In this document: in pieces, positions 1-8,936 of the stretch
Position numbering within the stretch: the first letter of the stretch is position 1
Layout of the letters: each line of letters starts with the position of its first letter
DNA from: Sphingomonas lutea
Lineage (GTDB): Bacteria > Pseudomonadota > Alphaproteobacteria > Sphingomonadales > Sphingomonadaceae
Assembly: GCF_014396785.1 (NCBI RefSeq)
Contig: NZ_CP060718.1
Location: 1,198,501-1,262,500 of the forward strand
DNA length: 64,000 bases
Direction of reading: 5' to 3'
Notes under the pieces: model-generated
Databases searched by the model: none
Seen by the model: only the letters and a program-made list of their open reading frames with translations
Told to the model about the DNA's origin: nothing
Translations under genes and position numbers: made by a program

Positions 1-441
1 CTCGTGGTGCAGATGGCGCCGCCGGCCGACGTGCTCGCGCTGTCGACGACCGAAGTGGACATCTCCAAGATTCAGCCGGGACAGGCGATCAAGACCAGCT
101 GGCGCAAACAGCCGGTCTTCATCCGCAACCTCACGCCGGCCGAGATCCAGCAGGCCAATGCGACGCCGCTGGGCGAGCTTCGCGATCCGCAGTCGCTGGC
201 CGACCGGACCAAGCCCGGCCGGCAAAATTGGTTGGTGACGTTGGGCGTGTGCACCCACCTCGGCTGCGTCCCGCTGGGCGTCGGCGAGGGTGAAAACCGC
301 GGGCCGTACGGCGGGTACTTCTGCCCGTGCCACGGTTCCGCCTATGACACCGCCGGCCGCATCCGCACCGGCCCGGCGCCGCTCAACCTGGCGGTTCCGG
401 AATATGCATTCAAATCACCGACTGTCGTTCAGATCGGCTGA
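1..441 (+). CDS. petA: Ubiquinol-cytochrome c reductase iron-sulfur (Rieske) subunit, 5'-truncated
   Basis: High-potential 2Fe-2S subunit of the cytochrome bc1 complex, which passes an electron from ubiquinol to cytochrome c1 on the periplasmic side of the inner membrane. Both cluster-binding boxes are visible: CTHLGC (about residues 83-88 counted from the codon at base 4) and CPCHGS (107-112), giving two Cys and two His ligands plus the second Cys pair that forms the disulfide typical of bc1 Rieske proteins. The reading frame is open to the window edge, and the N-terminal twin-arginine signal and membrane anchor expected of the family are missing, so the true start lies upstream. It ends 14 bases before the cytochrome b start, as in the usual petABC operon. 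Confidence 0.97.
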   Translation, partial: LVVQMAPPADVLALSTTEVDISKIQPGQAIKTSWRKQPVFIRNLTPAEIQQANATPLGELRDPQSLADRTKPGRQNWLVTLGVCTHLGCVPLGVGEGENRGPYGGYFCPCHGSAYDTAGRIRTGPAPLNLAVPEYAFKSPTVVQIG

Positions 442-455
442 GGGGGCAGAGCAGA

Positions 456-1772
456 ATGAGCTTTTCCTGGGCAAAGCCGTACGAACCCAAGACGGGACTG
501 GGCCGCTGGTTCGACGAGCGCCTGCCGCTGCCGCGGCTGGTCTATGGCGCCATCGGCGGCGGGTATCCGGTGCCGCGAAACCTTAATTATTTCTGGAACT
601 TCGGCGTCCTTGCCGGTGCCTTCCTGATGATCCAGATCGTCACCGGCATCGTGCTTGCGATGTGGTATTATTCCAGTGTCGACGGCGCCTTCAATTCAGT
701 CGAGCACATCATGCGCGACGTCAATGCGGGGTGGATGATCCGCTACCTGCACATGAACGGCGCCAGCTTCTTCTTCATCGTTACTTATATCCACATCTTC
801 CGCGGCCTTTATTACGGGTCGTACAAGGCGCCGCGCGAACTGGTGTGGATGCTCGGCCTCGTCATCTACCTGCTGATGATGGCCACGGCCTTCATGGGCT
901 ATGTGCTGCCGTGGGGCCAGATGAGCTATTGGGGCGCGCAGGTCATCACCGGCTTCTTTTCCGCCTTTCCGGTAGTGGGTGAACCGCTTCGCGTCTTCCT
1001 GCTCGGCGGCTTCGCGCCGGACCAGGCAGCGCTGACGCGCTTTTTCTCGCTCCACTATTTGTTGCCGTTCGTGATCGCAGCCGTCGTGATCCTGCACATC
1101 TGGGCACTGCACATTCCGGGGTCGAGCAACCCGACCGGGGTCGACGTGAAGACCGAAAAGGACACGTTGCCCTTCCACCCCTTCTACACCGCCAAGGATG
1201 GCTGGTTCGCCGCCGCCTTCCTCGCGCTGTTCGCGCTCGTCACCTTCTTCGCGCCGAACATGCTTGGCCACCCGGACAATTACATCCCGGCCGACCCGCT
1301 GGCGACGCCGGCGCACATCGTGCCCGAATGGTATTTCTGGCCGTTTTACGCGATCCTGCGCGCCTTCACGGTCGATTTCATCCTGCCGGCCAAGCTATGG
1401 GGCGTGCTTGCGATGTTCGCCGCGATCCTGCTGCTGTTCTTCCTTCCGTGGCTCGACAAGTCGCCGGTGCGGTCGGGCAGCTATCGCCCGGTGTTCAAGC
1501 GCTTCTTCTGGATCCTGGTCGTCGACGTCATCATCCTTGGGATCTGCGGCGTAAAGCCGGTCGAGCAGCCGTGGATCGCCATCAGCCAGGTCGCGACCAT
1601 GTACTATTTCCTGCACTTCCTCGTGATCTTGCCGCTGATCGCGAAGTTTGAAACGCCCTTGCCGCTGCCGAATTCGATTACCGAAAGCGTCCTTCACGGC
1701 GAGGCGGCGGAGGCAGCCCCCGCCGGGCAATCACCACGGCCGGGATCGGTCGCTACGGCAACGGCCGAATAA
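456..1772 (+). CDS. petB: Cytochrome b of the bc1 complex
   Basis: Membrane-embedded diheme subunit that carries the quinol-oxidising (Qo) and quinone-reducing (Qi) sites. The four heme-ligand histidines are at H99, H113, H200 and H214, with the invariant 14-residue spacing in each pair. The Qo-site PEWY motif is at residues 290-293. Eight hydrophobic segments can be followed through the 438 residues, the usual length for an unsplit alphaproteobacterial cytochrome b. The C-terminal tail of about 25 residues is rich in Ala, Glu and Pro and is probably not conserved. It is the second gene of petABC, 15 bases upstream of cytochrome c1. Confidence 0.98.
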   Translation: MSFSWAKPYEPKTGLGRWFDERLPLPRLVYGAIGGGYPVPRNLNYFWNFGVLAGAFLMIQIVTGIVLAMWYYSSVDGAFNSVEHIMRDVNAGWMIRYLHMNGASFFFIVTYIHIFRGLYYGSYKAPRELVWMLGLVIYLLMMATAFMGYVLPWGQMSYWGAQVITGFFSAFPVVGEPLRVFLLGGFAPDQAALTRFFSLHYLLPFVIAAVVILHIWALHIPGSSNPTGVDVKTEKDTLPFHPFYTAKDGWFAAAFLALFALVTFFAPNMLGHPDNYIPADPLATPAHIVPEWYFWPFYAILRAFTVDFILPAKLWGVLAMFAAILLLFFLPWLDKSPVRSGSYRPVFKRFFWILVVDVIILGICGVKPVEQPWIAISQVATMYYFLHFLVILPLIAKFETPLPLPNSITESVLHGEAAEAAPAGQSPRPGSVATATAE

Positions 1773-1787
1773 GGGGACAGACGGGTC

Positions 1788-2711
1788 ATGGTCCGGTTCA
1801 TCGGTTTCATCGTCGGCCTCGGTCTGGCCGGCATCCTTCTGATCTCGCTCTTCGTCGGCGCGGCGGACTATTTTTCCACCCCGCATGAGGAGACGGCCCA
1901 GCACGCGCTGCACGAGCATGCCAAGCCGCTCAAGCTGGCGAGCGACGGCCCCTTCGGCCATTTCGATAACCAGCAACTGCAGCGCGGCTTCCAGGTGTAC
2001 AAGGAAGTGTGCGCAGCCTGCCACGGCCTGAGCCTCGTGTCGTTCCGCGACCTGGCGGCGCTCGGCTACGAGGAGCCCGAGATCAAGGCGATCGCCGATC
2101 AGTGGGCGACCGAGGTGCCGAGCATCAATCCGGACACCGGCGAAGCGTCAACGCGCAAGGCAATTCCGTCCGACCGTTTCCCGAGCCCCTATGCCAATGC
2201 GGTCGCGGCTCGCGCGGCGAACAATAATGCGCTTCCGCCCGACCTGTCGCTGATCACCAAGGCGCGAGAGGGTGGGGCAGCCTACACCTATTCGCTCCTG
2301 ACCGGCTACCGGCCGCAGACCGCGGACGAGGTCAAGAGGTTCCCCGACGCCAAGACTCCGGCGGGGCTTCACTACAATCCTTATTTCCCGAACCTCAACA
2401 TCGCCATGCCCCCGCCGCTCACCAGCGAAGGTCAGGTGACGTATGCCGACGGCACGAAGTCGACTGTCGATCAGATGGCGAAGGACGTCACGGCGTTCCT
2501 GGTGTGGACCGCCGAGCCGAAGCTTGAGAACCGGCACGCGACGGGCCTTGCCGTGGTGATCTTCCTGATCGTCGCCAGCATCCTTGCCTATTTCGCCTAT
2601 CGGAACATCTGGGCCGAAGCGAAGCGCAAGGTGCGCGTGACCGGGGCGCTTGACCCCAAGAACCAGGCGAAGAGCCGCGCGGCGAAGGGCGAAGAGGGCA
2701 TCGCGGGCTGA
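1788..2711 (+). CDS. petC: Cytochrome c1
   Basis: Membrane-anchored c-type heme subunit of the bc1 complex that takes electrons from the Rieske protein and hands them to soluble or membrane cytochrome c. The heme attachment motif CAACH is at residues 75-79, and a methionine within the NIAMPPPL stretch is the probable sixth ligand. There is an N-terminal hydrophobic segment (about residues 4-26) and a C-terminal anchor (about 254-277) followed by a basic tail, as expected for the family. With 307 residues it is a stand-alone cytochrome c1, not the b/c1 fusion found in some alphaproteobacteria. Last gene of the operon. Confidence 0.97.
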   Translation: MVRFIGFIVGLGLAGILLISLFVGAADYFSTPHEETAQHALHEHAKPLKLASDGPFGHFDNQQLQRGFQVYKEVCAACHGLSLVSFRDLAALGYEEPEIKAIADQWATEVPSINPDTGEASTRKAIPSDRFPSPYANAVAARAANNNALPPDLSLITKAREGGAAYTYSLLTGYRPQTADEVKRFPDAKTPAGLHYNPYFPNLNIAMPPPLTSEGQVTYADGTKSTVDQMAKDVTAFLVWTAEPKLENRHATGLAVVIFLIVASILAYFAYRNIWAEAKRKVRVTGALDPKNQAKSRAAKGEEGIAG

Positions 2712-2718
2712 GCCCGCG
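2702..2718 (+). terminator. Possible terminator hairpin at the end of petC
   Basis: A perfect 7-bp GC-only stem (cgcgggc / gcccgcg) whose 3-base loop is the petC stop codon TGA. There is no T run after it, so if it acts in termination it is not a canonical intrinsic terminator. The following 93 bases to the next start hold nothing else recognisable. Confidence 0.35.
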
Positions 2719-2811
2719 CTTCATCTGCGGGAAAGCTGCGCAAGCGTAGAAACAGAGCGAGCACGCGCGAGTCGCCGTGCGCTTTGAACCTTTTACCTGT
2801 GCAGGTGTGTC

Positions 2812-3387
2812 ATGCGTAATTTGAAACTTGGTCTGGTCGCTGCGGCGGCGGTCGCGCTCAGCGGCTGCGGCTATGGTTTCGGCCCAGGGCTTGGCGTCGG
2901 CGTCGGCTACAACAGCGGCTACGGCGGCTATTACGGCAATTACGGCGGCTATGGATACAGCCCGTATGCCGATCCCTATTTCGGCTACGGCTCCCGTTAT
3001 TCGTACGGCTACGGCCCATACGGCTATAATTATGGCGGGTACGGATCGCCCTACGGCGGCGGCTGGTACAACGGCTATTATTATCCGGGCAGCGGTTACT
3101 ACGTCTATGACCGCGACCGCACCCGGCGTCGGTTGAGCGACGCCGAGCTGGCGCAATGGCGCCAGCGCGTGTCGTCGACCCTGGCCGACCGCATCCGCGA
3201 ACGCCGTGGCGACACGATCGGCACGCAGAGCGTTCGCCGTATCCGCACCGACAGCGTCGAGCGCGCGCCGCGCTCGACCACCCGCATGTCCAACGGCGAA
3301 GGTCGTGAACGCGTGCGTGAGTCGCTTCGCCAGCGCATCGAACAGCGTCGCGCCGAGCGCGCCGCTCGCCAGCGCGACGACAATTAA
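2812..3387 (+). CDS. Gly/Tyr-rich lipoprotein of unknown function
   Basis: A 191-residue protein with a lipoprotein signal: a short basic start, a hydrophobic Ala/Val run and the lipobox LSGC, so Cys20 would be lipidated. Residues about 20-100 are a low-complexity array of Gly-Tyr repeats (GGY, YGG, YGYG) with many Pro and Ser. The last 80 residues are charged and rich in Arg, with predicted helical character. Proteins of this composition are common in sphingomonads but I know no function for them. An outer-membrane or surface structural role is a guess from lipidation and composition. The gene stands alone between petC and a convergent MaoC gene three bases away. Confidence 0.8.
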   Translation: MRNLKLGLVAAAAVALSGCGYGFGPGLGVGVGYNSGYGGYYGNYGGYGYSPYADPYFGYGSRYSYGYGPYGYNYGGYGSPYGGGWYNGYYYPGSGYYVYDRDRTRRRLSDAELAQWRQRVSSTLADRIRERRGDTIGTQSVRRIRTDSVERAPRSTTRMSNGEGRERVRESLRQRIEQRRAERAARQRDDN

Positions 3388-3390
3388 GGA

Positions 3391-3852
3391 CTAATCCGCC
3401 GGCGTGCCTTCGGGCCGCCGGCGGATCAGCACGATTGACGTGTAGCGCATGACCGGGACGCCGTCCTGGTTGGTGACCGTCGTTTCTGTGCGGACGGCGC
3501 CAATATCGGGCTTGCTGCGCGAGGGCGTCTTTTCGACGATCTTGCCATGCACGGAGAGCGTATCGCCGGGATAGACGGGCTTCAGCCAGCGCAGGTCGTC
3601 GATCCCGGGTGAGCCGAGGCCGGCTTGCTCATGATCCACCGAATAGCGTGCCAGCACGGCCATCGTCATCGCGCAGGTGTGCCAGCCGCTCGCCGCGATC
3701 CGCCCGAAGTGCGTCTTGGCGGCTGCTTCATCGGATAGGTGGAAGGGCTGCGGATCGTATTTGCGGGCGAACTCCAGCACTTCCTCCCGCGTCACGTGGT
3801 AGACGCCGAAGTCGGTTTCCGCGCCCACTTCCAGATCTTCGAAATATCGCAT
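3391..3852 (-). CDS. MaoC family dehydratase
   Basis: 153-residue single hot-dog-fold protein of the MaoC/R-specific enoyl-CoA hydratase family. The hydratase signature is visible around residues 31-58: Y-D-x-Q-x-F-H followed by a small-residue loop G-x-I-A-x-S-G-W-H. In characterised relatives the Asp and His of this region activate water for addition to an enoyl-CoA. The substrate cannot be told from sequence; fatty-acid or PHA-related enoyl-CoA is the family norm. It starts at an ATG and is transcribed away from the sulfotransferase gene, with 47 bases between the two starts that must hold both promoters. Confidence 0.88.
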   Translation of the reverse strand: MRYFEDLEVGAETDFGVYHVTREEVLEFARKYDPQPFHLSDEAAAKTHFGRIAASGWHTCAMTMAVLARYSVDHEQAGLGSPGIDDLRWLKPVYPGDTLSVHGKIVEKTPSRSKPDIGAVRTETTVTNQDGVPVMRYTSIVLIRRRPEGTPAD

Positions 3853-3899
3853 GGTGCTGGCGCATAGCGGGCGCGCCGGCTTCGCGCTACGAAACCGCC

Positions 3900-5498
3900 G
3901 TGGCGAGCGAAATCCAAGCGAACAACCGATGGCATCCGCGCCTGATCGAGGCGGCTATGGCGCTGAACGAAAACCGTCTGGATATCGCCGAGCGCCTGCT
4001 CAAGCCGCATCTCAAGGAAGATCCGTTCGACGTGCGTGCGATCCGCATGTTGGCCGAACTTGCGGCGCGAATCGGCCGGCTGAAGGACGCCGAGACCCTG
4101 TTGCGCCGCGCGCTCGAGATTGCGCCAGATTTCACTGCCGCCCGCGCCAATCTGGCGATGGTGCTTGGCCGGCTGGGCCGTCCGGCCGAGGCGTTCGAGC
4201 TGCTTGACGAGATCCTGCTCGCGGAACCTGACGGACTTGGCCATCTCAACCTCAAGGCGGCGACGCTGGGCCGCCTGGGTGACTTCGAAGAGGCGCTGAA
4301 ACTTTACGAGGAGGTCCTGCGGCGTGTGCCGCGGCAGCCGCGGCTGCTGATGAGCTATGGCCACATGCTGAAAACGGTGGGCCGGCAGGACGAATCGGTC
4401 GATGCCTATCGCAAGGCGATCGCGTTCCAGCCGACGCTTGGCGAGGCTTGGTGGAGCCTCGCCAACCTCAAGACCGTGCGCTTTGGCGCGGACGACATTG
4501 CCGCCATGCGTAGCGCGCTGGATGCCCCCGACCTCAAGGACGACGACCGCTTCCACCTCGACTTCGCGCTCGGCAAGGCCCTGCACGATGCCGGCGAGAG
4601 CGACGCGGCATTTGCCCACTACGCAGCCGGAAACGCGCGGCGGAGGACCTACCACCCGTTCCATCCGGGTGAGTTGACGGCGCTGGTCGACCGTTCGATC
4701 GCGCTCTTCACAAGCGAGTTGCTTGCGAGGCCCGGCGGCTCCGCCGCGCCCGATCCGATCTTCATCCTGGGGATGCCGCGGGCGGGTTCGACGCTGGTCG
4801 AGCAGATTCTGTCGTCGCACAGTCAGGTCGAAGGGACGGCGGAATTGCCCGACATGCCTGCGCTTGCGCGGGGACGGGGCAGATATCCCGCGTCCGCGGC
4901 CGACATGACGGACGAGGAGCGGAAGGCGACTGGTGAATCCTACCTGGAGCGTACCGCCATCCAGCGGCGGACCGATCGGCCTTTTTTCATCGACAAATTA
5001 CCCAACAACTGGATGTTCGTGCCCTTCATCCATTGGGTGCTGCCCAATGCCAAGATCGTTGATGCCCGTCGTCACCCGCTGGGCTGCTGCTTTTCCAACT
5101 TTCGCCAGCACTTCGCGCGCGGTCAGGACTTCACCTACGACCTCGTCGACCTTGGCCGCTATTACGCCGACTATGTGCGTTTGATGGCGCACGTCGATGC
5201 CGTGCTCCCCGGGCGCGTGCACCGCGTGATCTACGAGCGCATGGTCGACGATACTGAAGCCGAGGTCCGGGCGCTGCTCGACTATTGCGGGCTCGAGTTC
5301 GAGCAGGCGTGCCTTGATTTCCACAAGACCGAGCGCGCTGTTCGCACACCCAGTTCCGAACAGGTTCGGCAGCCGATCTATCGCGACGCGAAAGACGAAT
5401 GGCGCGCGTATGAGGCGCACCTGGGACCACTCAAACGGGCTCTGGGTCCCGTCCTCGATACCTATCCGGATGTACCCGCGACCTTATCGCAACGGTAG
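3900..5498 (+). CDS. TPR repeat sulfotransferase
   Basis: About 532 residues if started at the GTG at 3900. The open frame continues further upstream, but that part is antisense to the MaoC gene and is unlikely to be coding. The N-terminal half (about residues 15-260) is a row of tetratricopeptide repeats (A-x-x-x-L-x-x-A-L/P pattern). The C-terminal half is a PAPS-dependent sulfotransferase: the 5'-phosphosulfate loop is in GMPRAGSTLVEQIL, and a 3'-phosphate-type motif is in DARRHPLGCCFSNF. It would move sulfate from PAPS to a hydroxyl or tyrosine. The acceptor is unknown. In sphingomonads and caulobacters such genes are often found beside TonB-dependent receptors, as here, which suggests receptor-linked or surface-polymer sulfation (inference). 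Confidence 0.87.
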   Translation: MASEIQANNRWHPRLIEAAMALNENRLDIAERLLKPHLKEDPFDVRAIRMLAELAARIGRLKDAETLLRRALEIAPDFTAARANLAMVLGRLGRPAEAFELLDEILLAEPDGLGHLNLKAATLGRLGDFEEALKLYEEVLRRVPRQPRLLMSYGHMLKTVGRQDESVDAYRKAIAFQPTLGEAWWSLANLKTVRFGADDIAAMRSALDAPDLKDDDRFHLDFALGKALHDAGESDAAFAHYAAGNARRRTYHPFHPGELTALVDRSIALFTSELLARPGGSAAPDPIFILGMPRAGSTLVEQILSSHSQVEGTAELPDMPALARGRGRYPASAADMTDEERKATGESYLERTAIQRRTDRPFFIDKLPNNWMFVPFIHWVLPNAKIVDARRHPLGCCFSNFRQHFARGQDFTYDLVDLGRYYADYVRLMAHVDAVLPGRVHRVIYERMVDDTEAEVRALLDYCGLEFEQACLDFHKTERAVRTPSSEQVRQPIYRDAKDEWRAYEAHLGPLKRALGPVLDTYPDVPATLSQR

Positions 5499-5586
5499 CG
5501 CAACAATCGTTCTGCCGGATGCCGAAGGCATGTTGACAAGGCGCGGCCGCTCTGTCGCAATCCCGACATAAACAGAGGGGAATGGA

Positions 5587-8295
5587 ATGACGGACCGCAC
5601 GTCGCGTTTGGTTGTGATCGGGTTGCTGGCGTCAACGGCAATGGGCTCCGCAGCCTTCGCCCAGGTCTCCACTTCGCCGGCCGACGCGACGCCCGAGTCG
5701 CCGACGACGCAATCGCCCGCGCCGGGGACGAACGCCACCAACGTGACGTCCAACCCCGCCGTTCAGCAAGCGCAGGACGGGCTTGTCCCCGACGAAACCG
5801 AGATCATCATCACCGCGACCAAGCGCGAGGAAAACCTGCAGGACGTCCCGATCAGCGTGCAGGCAATCGGCACGCGGCGGCTCGACCAGCTGAACATCTC
5901 CAACTTCGAGGATTATACGAAGCAGCTTCCGTCGGTCAGCTTCCAGACCGCGGCGCCGGGCTTCACGACCGTTTACATGCGCGGCGTCGCCACCGGCGGC
6001 GACGGCAACCATACGGGGTCGCTTCCGTCGGTTGGCTTCTACCTCGACGAGCAGCCGGTCACGACGATCGGGGGAACGCTCGACGTCCACATCTACGACA
6101 TTGCCCGGATCGAGAGCCTCGCCGGACCGCAGGGCACGTTGTACGGCGCCTCTTCGCAGGCGGGCACGATCCGCATCATTACCAACAAGCCGGAGATCGG
6201 CGTTACCGCGGGCCGCGTGGATGCCGAACTGAATAGCGTCGCGCATGGCGGAGTCGGGGGCAGCCTCGAAGGCATGATCAACTTGCCGATCAGCGACCGC
6301 ATGGCCTTCCGCGCGAACGTCTTTTACCAGCGCGACGCCGGCTACATCGACAATGTGTTCGGGGAGCGGGCTTATTGCGGAAGCAAGGTCTTTGGCCCGG
6401 ACGGGGACGATGACGATCTCCTCCCCGATTTGATCGGATGCGATCGCACCGATGGTATCCAAGTCGATAATGCCGCGTTCGTCGACGACGATATCAACGT
6501 CAACAAGACCTATGGCGGCCGTGCGGCGCTGAAGATCGATCTTGACGATAATTGGACCGTCACGCCCCAGATCATGCACCAGAACAGCAAGACGCGCGGC
6601 GTCTGGTTCTTCGACGATCGTCTGGGCGACCTGGAGACGCAGCGGTTCCGTGAAGAGCCGGCCAAGGACAAGTTCACGCAGGCCGCGCTCACCGTCGAAG
6701 GGAAGGTCGGCAACTTCGACATCACCTATGCCGGCGCGTACATGCATCGTCCGAATTCGGGTGTCAGCGACTACACCGACTATGCCGACGCTTATGATGC
6801 TTATTACGAGAGCGTCGGCGGCATCGCGAATTACCAGTATTTCGTCGACGATGCGGGCGGTCCCATCGACATCCGCCAGTACATCACCGGCGGCAACAAC
6901 TTCAAAAAGCTAAGCCAGGAACTGCGCGTCGCATCGCCGCAGGAGAATGCGCTGCGGTTCATCGGCGGCCTGTTTTACCAGCGGCAATCGAATGACATCC
7001 TGCAGGAATATCGAGTCGACGACCTTGCCGCGGACCTGTCGGTCAACGGTCGTCCCGGAATTTTGTGGCTGACCAAGCAAAAGCGCATCGACCGGGATTA
7101 TGCCATCTTCGGAGAGCTGAGCTTCGACGTTACGCCGCAGATCACGCTGACGGGCGGCGGACGCTATTACAAGTTCGACAATACCGTGTTCGGTTTTGCC
7201 GGCTTTGGCCGTGACCCCTTGTTCATCCAGGATGCTGACGGGGACCCGCTGCCCGGCTCGCCGCCGCCGAATGCGGTCGGAAGCACCCGGACCGGCGTTG
7301 CCCAATGTTTCACCGTCGATGGCGATTCCCTGCGCGAATCACAGATCGGTGGCACCGACACGACCCTCATCCTCGACGGCAAGCTTGATGGGACGCCCTG
7401 CATCAACGTCGCCACCTTCGAAAATGGGGAGCTCAAGCCCAAGGCGAGCAAGGACACGGGCTGGACCTATCGTTTCAACGGCACATGGAAGCCGCGCGAC
7501 GGGCTAATGTTCTATGCGACTCGGTCGAAAGGCTATCGACCGGGCGGCATCAACCGCCAGCCGGGCCTGGCGCCGTACAACGCCGACTTCCTGATCAACA
7601 ATGAGCTTGGCTGGAAGACGACCTTCGGGCCGTTCCGCTGGAACGGCGCTATCTACCACCAAGTGTGGGAGAAGTTTCAATTCAGCTTCCTCGGCGAAAA
7701 CAGCCTGACCGTGGTGCAGAACGGGCGCGATGCGCGGATCAACGGCATCGAAACCGACATCAACTATACCGCGGGCGGGCTGACGCTGAATGCCGCGGCG
7801 GCCTTCACCGATGCCAAGACCAAGGACAATATCTGCGGAGTCGCCGCAGATCCGGAGCCCGATTGCGACCTCATCCTAGTCGAGGACGACCCACTGACGG
7901 TGGAAGATGAGGAGGAGCGGGACGAGATCGTCGCGCCCAAGGGCACGCGCCTGCCGATCACGCCCAAATTCAAATTCTCGGCGACCGCGCGCTACGCCTG
8001 GAACATGGGCGCGGGCCGGGCGCATGCGCAAGCCGGTCTGTCATACCAAGGTTCCGCGCGCTCCGCCTTGCGCACGGACGACCAGGCGATCACCGGGACA
8101 CTTAGATCCTACGCCCTGGTTGACCTGTTCACAGGCTATACGTGGGGCAATTACAACGTCGAACTGTTCGGCACGAACATCTTCGACAAGCGCAACGAAT
8201 TGTCGCGCGGTGTCGGCTGCAGCATCTGCACCAACGTCCGCATCTATCCCGGGCGACCGCGCACCTTCGGACTGCGCGCGGGGATGAAGTTCTAG
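5587..8295 (+). CDS. TonB-dependent receptor
   Basis: 902-residue outer-membrane active transporter. A signal peptide (residues 1-25, ending AFA) is followed by a Pro/Thr-rich spacer and a TonB-box-like segment EIIITATKREENLQDVP, the start of the plug domain typical of sphingomonad receptors. The plug runs to about residue 220 (LAGPQGTLYGASSQAGTIRI). The rest alternates aromatic strands of the 22-strand barrel and ends in the terminal phenylalanine (RTFGLRAGMKF) used by the BAM machinery. Asp-rich insertions occur in probable surface loops (about 260-300 and 760-780). The substrate is not evident. A good ribosome-binding site (aggggaa) precedes the ATG. The sulfotransferase immediately upstream may be co-expressed. 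Confidence 0.95.
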   Translation: MTDRTSRLVVIGLLASTAMGSAAFAQVSTSPADATPESPTTQSPAPGTNATNVTSNPAVQQAQDGLVPDETEIIITATKREENLQDVPISVQAIGTRRLDQLNISNFEDYTKQLPSVSFQTAAPGFTTVYMRGVATGGDGNHTGSLPSVGFYLDEQPVTTIGGTLDVHIYDIARIESLAGPQGTLYGASSQAGTIRIITNKPEIGVTAGRVDAELNSVAHGGVGGSLEGMINLPISDRMAFRANVFYQRDAGYIDNVFGERAYCGSKVFGPDGDDDDLLPDLIGCDRTDGIQVDNAAFVDDDINVNKTYGGRAALKIDLDDNWTVTPQIMHQNSKTRGVWFFDDRLGDLETQRFREEPAKDKFTQAALTVEGKVGNFDITYAGAYMHRPNSGVSDYTDYADAYDAYYESVGGIANYQYFVDDAGGPIDIRQYITGGNNFKKLSQELRVASPQENALRFIGGLFYQRQSNDILQEYRVDDLAADLSVNGRPGILWLTKQKRIDRDYAIFGELSFDVTPQITLTGGGRYYKFDNTVFGFAGFGRDPLFIQDADGDPLPGSPPPNAVGSTRTGVAQCFTVDGDSLRESQIGGTDTTLILDGKLDGTPCINVATFENGELKPKASKDTGWTYRFNGTWKPRDGLMFYATRSKGYRPGGINRQPGLAPYNADFLINNELGWKTTFGPFRWNGAIYHQVWEKFQFSFLGENSLTVVQNGRDARINGIETDINYTAGGLTLNAAAAFTDAKTKDNICGVAADPEPDCDLILVEDDPLTVEDEEERDEIVAPKGTRLPITPKFKFSATARYAWNMGAGRAHAQAGLSYQGSARSALRTDDQAITGTLRSYALVDLFTGYTWGNYNVELFGTNIFDKRNELSRGVGCSICTNVRIYPGRPRTFGLRAGMKF

Positions 8296-8317
8296 CGCCG
8301 GTGGTGGACCCATCGCC

Positions 8318-8911
8318 GTGCTGGCGCGTCTGGCACGGCTGATGGACCGTAACAAAGTTGTCATGTTGGCGGCGCTGCTCGCGCTGTGGCTGGTGATGTT
8401 GCTCGGCGGCGCCGGCGATGTCGATCGCGGGCTGCTGCTCAAGGCCTATTCGGCCGACCACGCCGTGCTCGAGCCGGTGGCGCGTTTCATCACCTTTTTC
8501 GGTGAGTGGTACACCGCCGTCGCGTTCACGCTGGCGGGCGCGGGGTGGATGGCGTGGCGCGGCCTACGGCGCGAGGCGTTCATCCTGCTCATCGCCTGCG
8601 CCACCGGCCGGATCCTCGTCATCCTCGAAAAGGACTGGTTCGCCCGGCTACGCCCCGACGAGCATATGCGCCTGGTTGAAGTCAGCTCGCATTCTTTCCC
8701 CAGCGGGCATTCGAGCAACGCGATGATGGTCTATCTGGGGATCGCCCTGCTCGGCTTTACCGGGCGCGCCAGACGGATCGCCATGGGCGTTGCGCTGGCC
8801 TTGATAGCCGCCGTCGGGGTCAGCCGGCCGATGCTTGGCGTGCATTGGCCGAGCGACGTCGTGGGTGGCTGGTCGTTCGGGCCTTCTGGCTGCTGTTCAT
8901 CATCTGGCTGA
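8318..8911 (+). CDS. PAP2-family phosphatase, 3' end apparently frameshifted
   Basis: Membrane phosphatase of the type 2 phosphatidic acid phosphatase family (lipid phosphates, undecaprenyl-diphosphate and similar). All three catalytic motifs are present: K105-x6-R112-P, P128-S-G-H131, and S169-R...H176...D180, where H176 is the expected nucleophile. Several membrane segments are visible. The last dozen residues (SFGPSGCCSSSG) do not look like a membrane protein. Reading one base differently after about 8879-8881 (a GGG run) gives a natural final membrane helix (AFWLLFIIWLSDYL) and a stop near 8977, overlapping the end of ychF. A one-base loss in the G run, real or a sequencing error, is the simplest reading. 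The start is GTG at 8318; an ATG at 8342 is an alternative. Confidence 0.85.
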   Translation: MLARLARLMDRNKVVMLAALLALWLVMLLGGAGDVDRGLLLKAYSADHAVLEPVARFITFFGEWYTAVAFTLAGAGWMAWRGLRREAFILLIACATGRILVILEKDWFARLRPDEHMRLVEVSSHSFPSGHSSNAMMVYLGIALLGFTGRARRIAMGVALALIAAVGVSRPMLGVHWPSDVVGGWSFGPSGCCSSSG

Positions 8912-8936
8912 GCGACTACCTGGCCCCCGCGGGCCG

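Noticed and set aside
696..1316. 206-codon minus-strand open frame
   Set aside because: Antisense to cytochrome b; the charged composition is the usual mirror of a GC-rich membrane-protein gene.
2880..3110. Regularly repeated ggcta/ttac units as a possible CRISPR or minisatellite
   Set aside because: The repeats are Gly-Tyr codons in one continuous reading frame of a lipoprotein; no constant repeat with spacers.
3792..4820. 342-codon minus-strand open frame
   Set aside because: Antisense to the sulfotransferase and overlapping the MaoC start; no recognisable domain.
5632..6747. 371-codon minus-strand open frame
   Set aside because: Antisense to the TonB-dependent receptor; GC-rich shadow frame.
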